A stretch of DNA of 7,652 bases from an uncultured Veillonella sp. (lineage in GTDB: Bacteria; Bacillota; Negativicutes; Veillonellales; Veillonellaceae), in assembly GCA_900550455.1 (NCBI GenBank), contig URSE01000052.1, positions 1 through 7,652 on the forward strand. The letters are read 5' to 3'. The notes under the pieces are model-generated. The model was not told where the DNA came from, ran no database searches, and worked only from the letters and a program-made list of their open reading frames with translations. The position numbers were made by a program, and so were the translations under genes. Positions 1 through 5,216 of the stretch are shown one piece after another (position 1 is the stretch's first letter; each line of letters begins with the position of its first letter).

Positions 1-62
1 CCTAAGTGGAGCTTTTTACATTTTATTTCCTAGGAAATAATATGTAAAAAGCTCCACTTAGG
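1..62. repeat. 62-bp near-perfect palindrome
   Basis: Positions 1-21 are the exact reverse complement of 42-62. The centre (23-40) is also self-complementary around CCTAGG, so the whole 62 bp pairs except for one T/T mismatch (22 and 41). The right arm shares its GCTCCAC half-stem (51-57) with the terminator that follows. The left arm could therefore pair with 51-57 and compete with that terminator. It probably arose by inverted duplication of a terminator. The window starts at base 1, so the element may extend further left. Confidence 0.85.
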
Positions 63-74
63 TGGAGCTTTTTT
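46..74. terminator. Intrinsic terminator, bidirectional in form
   Basis: The stem GCTCCAC (51-57) pairs with GTGGAGC (62-68) around a TTAG loop. An A5 run on the left (46-50) pairs with the T run at 69-74, so the stem reaches 12 bp and is followed by U residues when read on the plus strand. It reads as an intrinsic terminator for a plus-strand gene to the left of the window. Read on the minus strand, the A5 run also supplies a U tract. Confidence 0.8.
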
Positions 75-130
75 ACTGGTTACGGGCCGTGGTGGAAATT
101 CTTATTGACGGGTCTTTTATATGGCTTTTA

Positions 131-175
131 AATGAGAAAATAGCTTTAAAATTTATGATTCATTTATTTCTCATT
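131..175. repeat. Widely spaced 9-bp dyad upstream of a promoter
   Basis: AATGAGAAA (131-139) is the exact reverse complement of TTTCTCATT (167-175), with 27 bp between. The right arm ends two bases before the predicted -35 box at 178. It could be a regulator-binding site or a chance match in AT-rich DNA. No direct functional evidence is visible. Confidence 0.3.
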
Positions 176-177
176 CG

Positions 178-206
178 TTGAAAAAAGCCACTAGAATTGG
201 TAAAAT
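178..206 (+). promoter_or_regulatory. Sigma-70-type promoter for the DUF3298-like gene
   Basis: TTGAAA (178-183) and TAAAAT (201-206) are separated by exactly 17 bp. Each differs from the consensus at one position. Transcription would begin near 213, giving a leader of about 88 nt before the ATG at 301. Confidence 0.6.
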
Positions 207-270
207 CATAGTGATATATGAGAATTAATTGCTAGGGATTTTAGTAATACCGATCTATAGGAACTTGTGA

Positions 271-300
271 GAAAGGACGCCCTAGGGCGAGTGATTAACT
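271..300 (+). promoter_or_regulatory. Distant Shine-Dalgarno with palindrome before the start codon
   Basis: The only good Shine-Dalgarno, AAAGGA (272-277), lies 23 nt before the ATG at 301, which is too far for normal initiation. Between them is the perfect palindrome CGCCCTAGGGCG (278-289), able to form a 4-bp GC stem with a CTAG loop. Folding it out would shorten the effective spacing to about 11 nt. The reading frame upstream contains stops (TGA at 268, TAG at 283), so no earlier start is possible. The ATG at 301 begins a clean signal peptide. Confidence 0.5.
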
Positions 301-1290
301 ATGAAGAAACACGTATTGGTAGCCTGTCTTTTGACTGCCTTACCATTGACTGCCTTTGGAGCAGGCCACAAACATGCAGAGCCTATGAGCCAAAATATCC
401 AAGTGGTAAAGGCTGTGCCTGATGCATCTGCTGTCACTTCCGATGCCATATCAGGCATTTCTAATGCGGCAGAAACCAAGGATGATGAACCAACGACGAG
501 AGCCTTATCCAAGGCCATATCTAAATCCTTAGCCTACCGTGTATCCTCTACGGCCACGCCAGAGGTAAACCGTATGATTCGGGAGGAAATGGGACAAACT
601 ATACGGGAAGTAAAATCTGTATCCGTTCCAGATGCCAATGCTTTTGAAGACCGTAAGGCTGTTGGAGTAGCACCGGCGACCATTACCTTAGATCATATGG
701 ATATTTCCTATCCAACTGTTACCTCTGTTAGTCCTGTAGTACAAGGGAAGATTAACTCCTCTTTGTTTGGTTACGTAAAGGATTTACGTAAGGAGTTAGA
801 GACTGAAAATATGTCCAATAGTGACAAGAAGAACCTTGTCATGTACTACGATGTTAAGACTGATGGTAAGGGGATTTTGTCAATTTTGATTCATACTTAC
901 ATCATCATGGACCATGGTACAGAAGGTGATTACTATGTAAAAGGGATGACCTATAACACGACTACCGGTCGTCTCTTGTCCTTGTCCGACTTTGGTGGTA
1001 TTGACACGCAAGCGGTTAATAAGGCAATCCAAGATCAAGAAGCGGTAGCTAAACAATTTAATGATTCCTTTACCGGTTTTGTTGACCGTCCTAAGGAATT
1101 CTATGCTCATGAAGATACTTCAGTAGTTCTCTTGGCCCAAGCATCTCACCTTAATAAGAATGCAAAGAAACTTGTAGAAATTCCAGTGGGAGTTTTGCGG
1201 GTAGATACTAGTCAGGCTGATAAAAAATCTAAAGTAGCTAAACAAATGAAGGATATGAAAGCGGCTCAAGAAGCATATGATGCTGAGTAA
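301..1290 (+). CDS. Exported DUF3298/RsiV-like protein
   Basis: The 329-residue protein starts with a signal peptide: the MKKH positive end, a hydrophobic core, and likely cleavage after residue 20 in the AFG/AG context. There is no lipobox cysteine. Residues 22-120 are a polar, low-complexity linker. Residues about 127-205 look like the PdaC/DUF4163-type half (ISYPTVTSVSP, then a beta-rich stretch). About 205-300 look like DUF3298, with the typical YNTTTGRLLSLSDF turn and an EFYAHEDTSVVLL strand leading to EIPVGVLRV. The C-terminus (302-329) is short, charged and probably helical. In other proteins this domain pair occurs in anti-sigma factor RsiV, where it binds lysozyme, and in cell-wall deacetylases. 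Neither a transmembrane helix nor a catalytic deacetylase domain is present here, so an exported, possibly wall-associated protein of unknown role is the safest call. It has its own promoter and a strong terminator, and converges on the SLH operon. Confidence 0.8.
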   Translation: MKKHVLVACLLTALPLTAFGAGHKHAEPMSQNIQVVKAVPDASAVTSDAISGISNAAETKDDEPTTRALSKAISKSLAYRVSSTATPEVNRMIREEMGQTIREVKSVSVPDANAFEDRKAVGVAPATITLDHMDISYPTVTSVSPVVQGKINSSLFGYVKDLRKELETENMSNSDKKNLVMYYDVKTDGKGILSILIHTYIIMDHGTEGDYYVKGMTYNTTTGRLLSLSDFGGIDTQAVNKAIQDQEAVAKQFNDSFTGFVDRPKEFYAHEDTSVVLLAQASHLNKNAKKLVEIPVGVLRVDTSQADKKSKVAKQMKDMKAAQEAYDAE

Positions 1291-1305
1291 GCTGTAGTAA
1301 TACTT

Positions 1306-1343
1306 AAAAAAGAGCCCTGCGAGATTTCGCAGGGCTCTTTTTT
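1306..1343. terminator. Bidirectional intrinsic terminator between convergent genes
   Basis: A perfect 17-bp stem (1306-1322 with 1327-1343) and a GATT loop. The GC-rich core GAGCCCTGCGA is flanked by six A and six T residues, so it terminates in both directions. It lies 15 bp after the DUF3298-like gene stop and 7 bp from the stop of the SLH gene coming from the other side. Confidence 0.95.
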
Positions 1344-1350
1344 GTTTATA

Positions 1351-2694
1351 CTATTTGTTTTTAGGAGCTAGTTTTCGTTGGTCTAAGCCAAAATTATAGG
1401 TAATAGGACGTTCCCAAGTGAGCTTGTTATCTTGACTACTTGTTTGGATAATAACTTTATTGCCAAATTTATTTTGGAAGGCTTTGCTTACTGTATCCGT
1501 TACAGGTTTAGCATAAATGATGAGCTGGTCTCCTGTATCATTAGGGCGAACTATATCAATAGCCCCATTCTTACTAGTAGCCTTGTAGAGATCGCTAGCA
1601 GAGGCTTGTAGGCTATCAAAATCAGCTTGTGAATATTTACCGTTAATCACCTGTACTTTGTCTCGTAGAAGTTGGTCTTCTGCGAGTTTAGCTTGCACCT
1701 TAGCAGATGATTTTTTGTCCTTTATGGAAGCAATGAGGGTAGTTCCATCTTGGGTCCAGTATAGGGCCCCCTTGTTGTAGAACTTGGAGAAGTCACCATC
1801 GTAATCCAAGGCTTTATCAATCAAATTGATAGTTCGGTTCAATGTCTTGCCTTGTACGATATCTTGTTTGAGTTTAAGTGCTTGTGGTGTATAGGTCATA
1901 CGGTAGGTGATTTCTGCCGCTTCAGCACGAGTGATGTACTTTTCTGGGTTGAAGAGGGTGTTCTTGTTGTACATCAAGAACCCAAGGCTGGCTAATTCAC
2001 GGACTGCATCTTGTGCCCAAGGCGCTACGAACTTTTGGTCTGCATAGGCCACATCATCCAAGCTGGTAGGGTCTTCTGTTTGATAGCCTACATAGTGGAG
2101 GTAGTTGTCTGCAACAACAGCAAATTCTTGGCGGGACATAAACTGTTCTGGCTTAAAGGAATTATCTCCATAGCCGGACATGATGTTTTTCTTGGACACG
2201 GAGTCGATAGCCAAGGCAGAGAAACGGTCTGATGTGATATCGGAGTAAGGACTTGCTAACATAACGCCAGGGCGATCTCCGATGAGCTTATCAAAAATAA
2301 TAGCCGCTTCTTCTCGTTTTAGAGCCTGTTCTGGATGGAAGGTACCATCGGAATAACCGCTGAGGATTTTTGCTTCTGCCATTGTTGTAATGGCAGGGGC
2401 AGCCCAGTAATCAGGTTTTACATCAGTAAATAGATAGTCGCGAAGGGAGTTGAAACGGTTAGGGTCGATGGATGTTTTTTTGGCATCCATCGACTCTTCT
2501 TGTCCTGCGCTAGCTGTTTTTAAGTCAGGAATTCCTGTTGTCGGAGTGGCAAGTGGGGCCTTCGTCACAGTCATGGAAGTGCTAGTAGGAGCCACTTGTT
2601 GGGCACTTGGCCCAGCTGCTAAGACGGATGATGTCATGCCCAAGGCCATGAGGGTCATGGCTAAGGGAGTGAGGAATTTGTATGTCTTTTTCAT
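1351..2694 (-). CDS. Exported triple-SLH protein, second gene of pair
   Basis: 447 residues. The signal peptide runs to about residue 26 (SSVLA/AG). A Ser/Thr/Pro/Ala-rich linker follows (about 27-85). Three SLH domains lie near 89-140 (FTDVKPDYWAAPAI, LSGYSDGTFHPE, LKREEA), 150-200 (MSGYGDNSFKPE, MSRQEF) and 217-268 (ITRAEA). The third lacks the usual GY(x)DG turn, having MYNKNTLFNPE instead. Residues about 301-417 form an alpha/beta module homologous to the C-terminus of the upstream gene product, followed by a unique 30-residue polar tail. SLH domains anchor proteins to the cell wall. In Negativicutes they bind polyamine-modified peptidoglycan, so a periplasmic, peptidoglycan-bound location is inferred. 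This is not OmpM, which has one SLH domain and a C-terminal porin barrel; no barrel strands or terminal aromatic are seen here. It is translated from AAGGAG, which overlaps the previous gene's stop. Confidence 0.9.
   Translation of the reverse strand: MKKTYKFLTPLAMTLMALGMTSSVLAAGPSAQQVAPTSTSMTVTKAPLATPTTGIPDLKTASAGQEESMDAKKTSIDPNRFNSLRDYLFTDVKPDYWAAPAITTMAEAKILSGYSDGTFHPEQALKREEAAIIFDKLIGDRPGVMLASPYSDITSDRFSALAIDSVSKKNIMSGYGDNSFKPEQFMSRQEFAVVADNYLHYVGYQTEDPTSLDDVAYADQKFVAPWAQDAVRELASLGFLMYNKNTLFNPEKYITRAEAAEITYRMTYTPQALKLKQDIVQGKTLNRTINLIDKALDYDGDFSKFYNKGALYWTQDGTTLIASIKDKKSSAKVQAKLAEDQLLRDKVQVINGKYSQADFDSLQASASDLYKATSKNGAIDIVRPNDTGDQLIIYAKPVTDTVSKAFQNKFGNKVIIQTSSQDNKLTWERPITYNFGLDQRKLAPKNK
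2461..2497 (-). repeat. Strong hairpin inside the SLH coding sequence
   Basis: GTCGATGGATG (2464-2474) is the exact reverse complement of CATCCATCGAC (2484-2494). One G/T wobble and two more pairs extend the stem to 14 bp around a 9-nt loop. In the minus-strand mRNA the loop contains seven consecutive A. It falls about 200 nt into the gene, in codons for the linker (around ESMDAKKTSIDPNR), where protein sequence is little constrained. There is no U tract after the stem, so it is not a normal terminator. Confidence 0.75.
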
Positions 2695-2706
2695 AAGGGC
2701 TCCTTA
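2695..2706 (-). promoter_or_regulatory. Shine-Dalgarno overlapping a stop codon (coupled pair)
   Basis: The upstream SLH gene ends with TAA at 2704-2706. The Shine-Dalgarno AAGGAG of the next gene (2700-2705) includes two bases of that stop and sits 5 nt before its ATG at 2692-2694. The gap between the genes is only 9 nt, so they should be co-transcribed and probably translationally coupled. Confidence 0.85.
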
Positions 2707-3963
2707 TTTGACTGCCATAGTAACTTTGTCACCGAAGGCGCCATTGATAGCTGTTTGTGTTGTCTTAGAAAGGGCAGACACGACGGCATAGAGGCGATTG
2801 TTTGGAACGTCAGGGAAGGTAGCGAAGATGGTTGCCTTTGGTTCGTTAGCCTTGTAAGAGGCGCGGAAGTTTTTGTCAATTACATCATATTCTGCTTGGC
2901 TGTACTTGGTTGGTTCCACCACCACTTGAGTACCTAAGTCAGCCAGGTTAGCCTTGACTGTATTCAGGTCTTTGTTGTTTTTGATAGCCACATGGAGAAC
3001 GTCGTTTTTCCAGTACATAACGCCGTATTTTTGGAAATTAGCAGGAGATTTATAGGTTTTATTAAGTTGTGCGAAGACTTTGTCCTCTAAGGCTACTTGT
3101 TTTTCTGTAGCCATGGTGGAGGCGTTAGAACTTGTGTTCATACCTGTTTTTGGCTTGGTTTTGATAGTTCCTTTGGATACGTCAATAGGATTGTTGGTTA
3201 CCATACGGTAGAGGATGGAGGTTGCTTCTGCCCGCGTGATAGGGTCTGCAGGACGGAATTGGACTGTTACGCCAGAGGCGATAAAGCCTTCTTGTGCTAA
3301 TTGATCGACATATTTGCGATTAGCAGGGGAAATTTTGTCGGCATCTTTGAATGCTACTTTAGCGTCTGCATTGTCGTTGTGGATATGTTGGTGAACCGCA
3401 AATCGTGCAGCGGAAACGGCGAATTCTTCCCGTGTTAAGACCTTGGTTGGGGCAAAGGAAGTAGTGGTGCGACCAGTCATGATTCCTTCGCCAGCGACTG
3501 TTTTGATAGCCTTGGAGGACCAGCGGTCGGAGTCAACGTCGGAGAAGGATTGCTTTTCTGCATTGGCAGCCATGGTTGCTTGTTCGTCTTGGGAATCAGT
3601 GGCCATGAGGATTTTGTTGTAAATAGCAGCTGCTTGTTCGCGGGTAATAGAATCGTTTGGCTTGAAAGAGCCATCTGCATAGCCGGATACATAGCCTGCA
3701 TTAGCCATAGCCTGGATGTCGGATTTAGCCCAGTGATCTTTGGTATCTTTAAAGACGCCTGCAGGGAGTTTTGGTCCCTTATCTTTGTCAGATGTGAGAA
3801 TTGGCTTAGTGGATGTCTTGGTTGGACTTGTGTTAGGAGAGATGATTTTTACATCAACATCATCGTGACCTGTATCTTTGATTGTTGTTTCAGCTGCGAA
3901 AACGCTTGTAGTGCCGAAGAGTGTGATAGCAGCGAGTAATGCGGAAATACCTTTTTTATTCAT
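2704..3963 (-). CDS. Exported triple-SLH protein, first gene of pair
   Basis: 419 residues. The signal peptide is cleaved after about residue 23 (VFA/AE). A polar Thr/Lys/Asp-rich linker reaches about 68. The SLH domains are at about 71-120 (FKDTKDHWAKSDI, VSGYADGSFKPN, ITREQA), 140-190 (FSDVDSDRWSSKAI, LTREEF) and 205-254 (ITRAEA). The second and third have degenerate GYxDG turns. A second Thr/Ser/Lys-rich linker (255-290) leads to a C-terminal alpha/beta module (about 308-418) containing KYGVMYWKNDVLHVAIKN, KYSQAEYD and NNRLYAVV. The same module ends the downstream gene product, so the two are paralogs from a tandem duplication. There is no beta-barrel, enzyme motif or lipobox. Likely a peptidoglycan-anchored periplasmic protein; the role of the C-terminal module is unknown. 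The start is supported by GAAAGGAGA at 3969-3977, 7 nt before the ATG, and by the signal peptide. Confidence 0.9.
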   Translation of the reverse strand: MNKKGISALLAAITLFGTTSVFAAETTIKDTGHDDVDVKIISPNTSPTKTSTKPILTSDKDKGPKLPAGVFKDTKDHWAKSDIQAMANAGYVSGYADGSFKPNDSITREQAAAIYNKILMATDSQDEQATMAANAEKQSFSDVDSDRWSSKAIKTVAGEGIMTGRTTTSFAPTKVLTREEFAVSAARFAVHQHIHNDNADAKVAFKDADKISPANRKYVDQLAQEGFIASGVTVQFRPADPITRAEATSILYRMVTNNPIDVSKGTIKTKPKTGMNTSSNASTMATEKQVALEDKVFAQLNKTYKSPANFQKYGVMYWKNDVLHVAIKNNKDLNTVKANLADLGTQVVVEPTKYSQAEYDVIDKNFRASYKANEPKATIFATFPDVPNNRLYAVVSALSKTTQTAINGAFGDKVTMAVK

Positions 3964-3998
3964 TGTGGTCTCCTTTCAATTCACATATATTCTTTATC

Positions 3999-4027
3999 AT
4001 TATAGCACGATGAAGGGCCTAGACCTA
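3999..4027 (-). promoter_or_regulatory. Extended -10 promoter of the SLH operon
   Basis: On the minus strand TGCTATAAT has a consensus -10 (TATAAT, 4004-3999) preceded by TG in the extended -10 position. The -35 position at 17 bp spacing (4022-4027) reads TAGGTC, a poor match to TTGACA. The extended -10, or an activator, may compensate. Transcription would start near 3992, about 28 nt before the ATG. Confidence 0.65.
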
Positions 4028-4045
4028 GGTATAGTGGGGACCTAG
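4018..4045. promoter_or_regulatory. CCTAG cluster at the SLH promoter -35 region
   Basis: CCTAG occurs at 4018-4022, 4024-4028 and 4041-4045. The middle copy is the centre of the perfect palindrome ACCTAGGT (4023-4030). GACCTAG is directly repeated at 4022-4028 and 4039-4045. CTAGGT (4025-4030) also forms an inverted repeat with ACCTAG (4040-4045). The cluster covers the -35 position of the SLH promoter, where a repressor or activator could act. The binding protein is unknown. Confidence 0.45.
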
Positions 4046-4079
4046 ATATAAACTATGTATAAACAATTTGCCGTTTTGT

Positions 4080-4093
4080 GTAAGAAAACTTAC
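4080..4093. promoter_or_regulatory. GTAAG-N4-CTTAC dyad
   Basis: A perfect 5-bp inverted repeat around AAAA lies between the divergent SLH and lut promoters, about 75 bp upstream of the SLH -10 and 200 bp upstream of the lut -35. Its size and symmetry would suit a dimeric regulator, but a match this short can occur by chance. Confidence 0.3.
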
Positions 4094-4180
4094 GATTCGC
4101 TTGGGTTCCGTCTTTAAGTATTAAAAGTAGACTCTTTTTCATTCTATGGAGGAGGTCCAATAGGCTTGGTAACTAGAAGG

Positions 4181-4207
4181 GCTAGGTGAAAGCGGTTTTC
4201 ACTTAGC
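4181..4207. repeat. 11-bp hairpin in the divergent intergenic region
   Basis: GCTAGGTGAAA (4181-4191) pairs with TTTCACTTAGC (4197-4207), with one G/T wobble and a 5-nt loop. Only three T follow on the plus strand and none on the minus strand, so it is at best a weak terminator. It lies upstream of the lut promoter and could insulate it, be a protein-binding dyad, or belong to an unrecognised transcript. Confidence 0.6.
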
Positions 4208-4290
4208 TTTGGCGAGCTATAACTGAAACGCATAATACTATTCCTAGTGGTATGTATTTTGCTAATAGTGCAATTATAGCCTGATTTTCT

Positions 4291-4319
4291 TAGACATATG
4301 GATTGGAGACTCCTATAAT
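4291..4319 (+). promoter_or_regulatory. lutABC promoter with dyad in its spacer
   Basis: TAGACA (4291-4296, one mismatch to TTGACA) and a consensus TATAAT (4314-4319) are exactly 17 bp apart. Transcription would start near 4326, leaving a leader of about 129 nt before lutA. The spacer contains the dyad GGAG-A-CTCC (4305-4313). It extends to 4302-4316 with one mismatch and overlaps the first bases of the -10. A protein bound there would block RNA polymerase, so it is a candidate repressor operator. LutR- or LldR-type GntR repressors control lut/lld operons elsewhere, but I cannot assign one here. Confidence 0.65.
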
Positions 4320-4340
4320 AAATTGTAAACATAAGTGATG

Positions 4341-4390
4341 GATGTTCTACTCTTATGAGGGCCTTACTTTTATAATCAAGTAGAAGCATC
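4341..4390 (+). promoter_or_regulatory. Long stem in the lut mRNA leader
   Basis: GATGTTCTAC (4341-4350) pairs with GTAGAA (4380-4385) and CATC (4387-4390), giving ten base pairs with one bulged G (4386) and a 29-nt loop. It sits wholly in the predicted leader, 64 nt before the lutA ATG. It does not cover the ribosome binding site and I recognise no known riboswitch class or T-box sequence. Confidence 0.4.
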
Positions 4391-4441
4391 ATTTCAAGAA
4401 ATTATTCATCCTATGTAAGTATGTATTTTAAAAGAAAAGGT

Positions 4442-4457
4442 GAAGGTATCACAAATG
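4442..4457 (+). promoter_or_regulatory. lutA ribosome binding site and start choice
   Basis: GAAGG (4442-4446) lies 8 nt before the ATG at 4455. A GTG at 4440 in the same frame would add five residues but would absorb this site into the coding sequence. A further in-frame ATG at 4464 gives MKIHLFQQC, which is where family similarity begins, but its spacing to the site is too long. The ATG at 4455 is preferred. Confidence 0.65.
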
Positions 4458-5201
4458 GCTAAAATGAAAATTCATTTATTCCAACAATGTTTGATTGATA
4501 TGTTCTACCCACACGTTGGCATGGCTGGCGTAGAAGTTCTTGAGCGCTTGGGCTGCGAAGTTGTTGTTCCGAAAAAACAAGTGTGCTGTGGCCAAATGTT
4601 CACGAACTCTGGGTATTATGATGCGGCTAAGGCAGCTATCAAAAATACAATCGAACAATTCGAAGATGCAGACTACATCGTATCTATGTCCGGTTCCTGT
4701 GCATTCGCAATCCGCGATGAATATGTACACTTCCTCGAAGGGGAACCAGACTGGCAAAAACGAGCTGAAAAAGTAGCCTCTAAAATCTATGAATTCACAG
4801 AATTCATCGTAGATGTATTGGGGGTTACTGATGTAGGTGCACGCTTCAACGAAGATGTAACCTATCATACATCTTGCCACGTAACTCGACTCATGGGTAT
4901 TAAAGCACAACCATTCGCATTGATGAATGCTGTTAAAGATATCAACTTGATTGATTTGCCTCGTAAAGATCGTTGCTGTGGTTTCGGTGGTACATTCTCC
5001 ATCAAAAATCCTGAAATCAATGAAGCTATGACGCGGGAAAAAGCTCTTGATATCGCGGCTACTGGCGCTAATGTGGTAGTGGGTTCTGACCAAGCCTGCC
5101 TCATGAACATCGCCGGTATGCTTGACCGCCTTTACAAAGAAGGGGTTATCGACCGCCGTATCAAAGCAATGCATATCGCTGAAATCTTGAACATGCGTTA
5201 A
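4455..5201 (+). CDS. lutA: LutA, L-lactate oxidation iron-sulfur subunit
   Basis: 248 residues, the usual LutA size. Two cysteine-rich CCG domains bind iron-sulfur clusters as in heterodisulfide reductase subunit B and GlpC. The first has Cys12 (FQQCLIDMFYP), Cys44-Cys45 (CCGQ) and Cys82 (SGSCAFAIRDEY). The second has Cys141 (HTSCHVTRL), Cys174-Cys175 (RCCGFGGTFSIK) and Cys215 (DQACLMNI). All expected cysteines are present. With LutB and LutC it forms the cytoplasmic system that oxidises L-lactate to pyruvate, known from Bacillus subtilis. It is first in a lutA-lutB-lutC operon with its own promoter. No lactate permease (lutP) or regulator gene lies next to it inside the window. Confidence 0.95.
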   Translation: MAKMKIHLFQQCLIDMFYPHVGMAGVEVLERLGCEVVVPKKQVCCGQMFTNSGYYDAAKAAIKNTIEQFEDADYIVSMSGSCAFAIRDEYVHFLEGEPDWQKRAEKVASKIYEFTEFIVDVLGVTDVGARFNEDVTYHTSCHVTRLMGIKAQPFALMNAVKDINLIDLPRKDRCCGFGGTFSIKNPEINEAMTREKALDIAATGANVVVGSDQACLMNIAGMLDRLYKEGVIDRRIKAMHIAEILNMR

Positions 5202-5216
5202 TAGGAGGAGAGTACC

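Noticed and set aside
1..62. Insertion sequence end or attachment site
   Set aside because: No transposase or integrase gene and no target duplication; the arms carry terminator sequence, which explains them better.
3550..3939. Plus-strand open frame of 129 codons opposite the first SLH gene
   Set aside because: Cys-rich product typical of an antisense shadow; the minus-strand SLH frame explains the sequence fully.
1351..3963. SLH proteins as OmpM-type outer-membrane porins
   Set aside because: They have three SLH domains and a small soluble C-terminal module; OmpM has one SLH domain followed by a large beta-barrel ending in an aromatic residue.
4144..4392. 82-codon minus-strand open frame in the divergent intergenic region
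   Set aside because: No Shine-Dalgarno before its ATG, the composition is not protein-like, and it overlaps the lut promoter and leader.
4440..4442. GTG as the lutA start
   Set aside because: It would place the GAAGG ribosome binding site inside the coding sequence; the ATG at 4455 has 8-nt spacing and family similarity starts after it.
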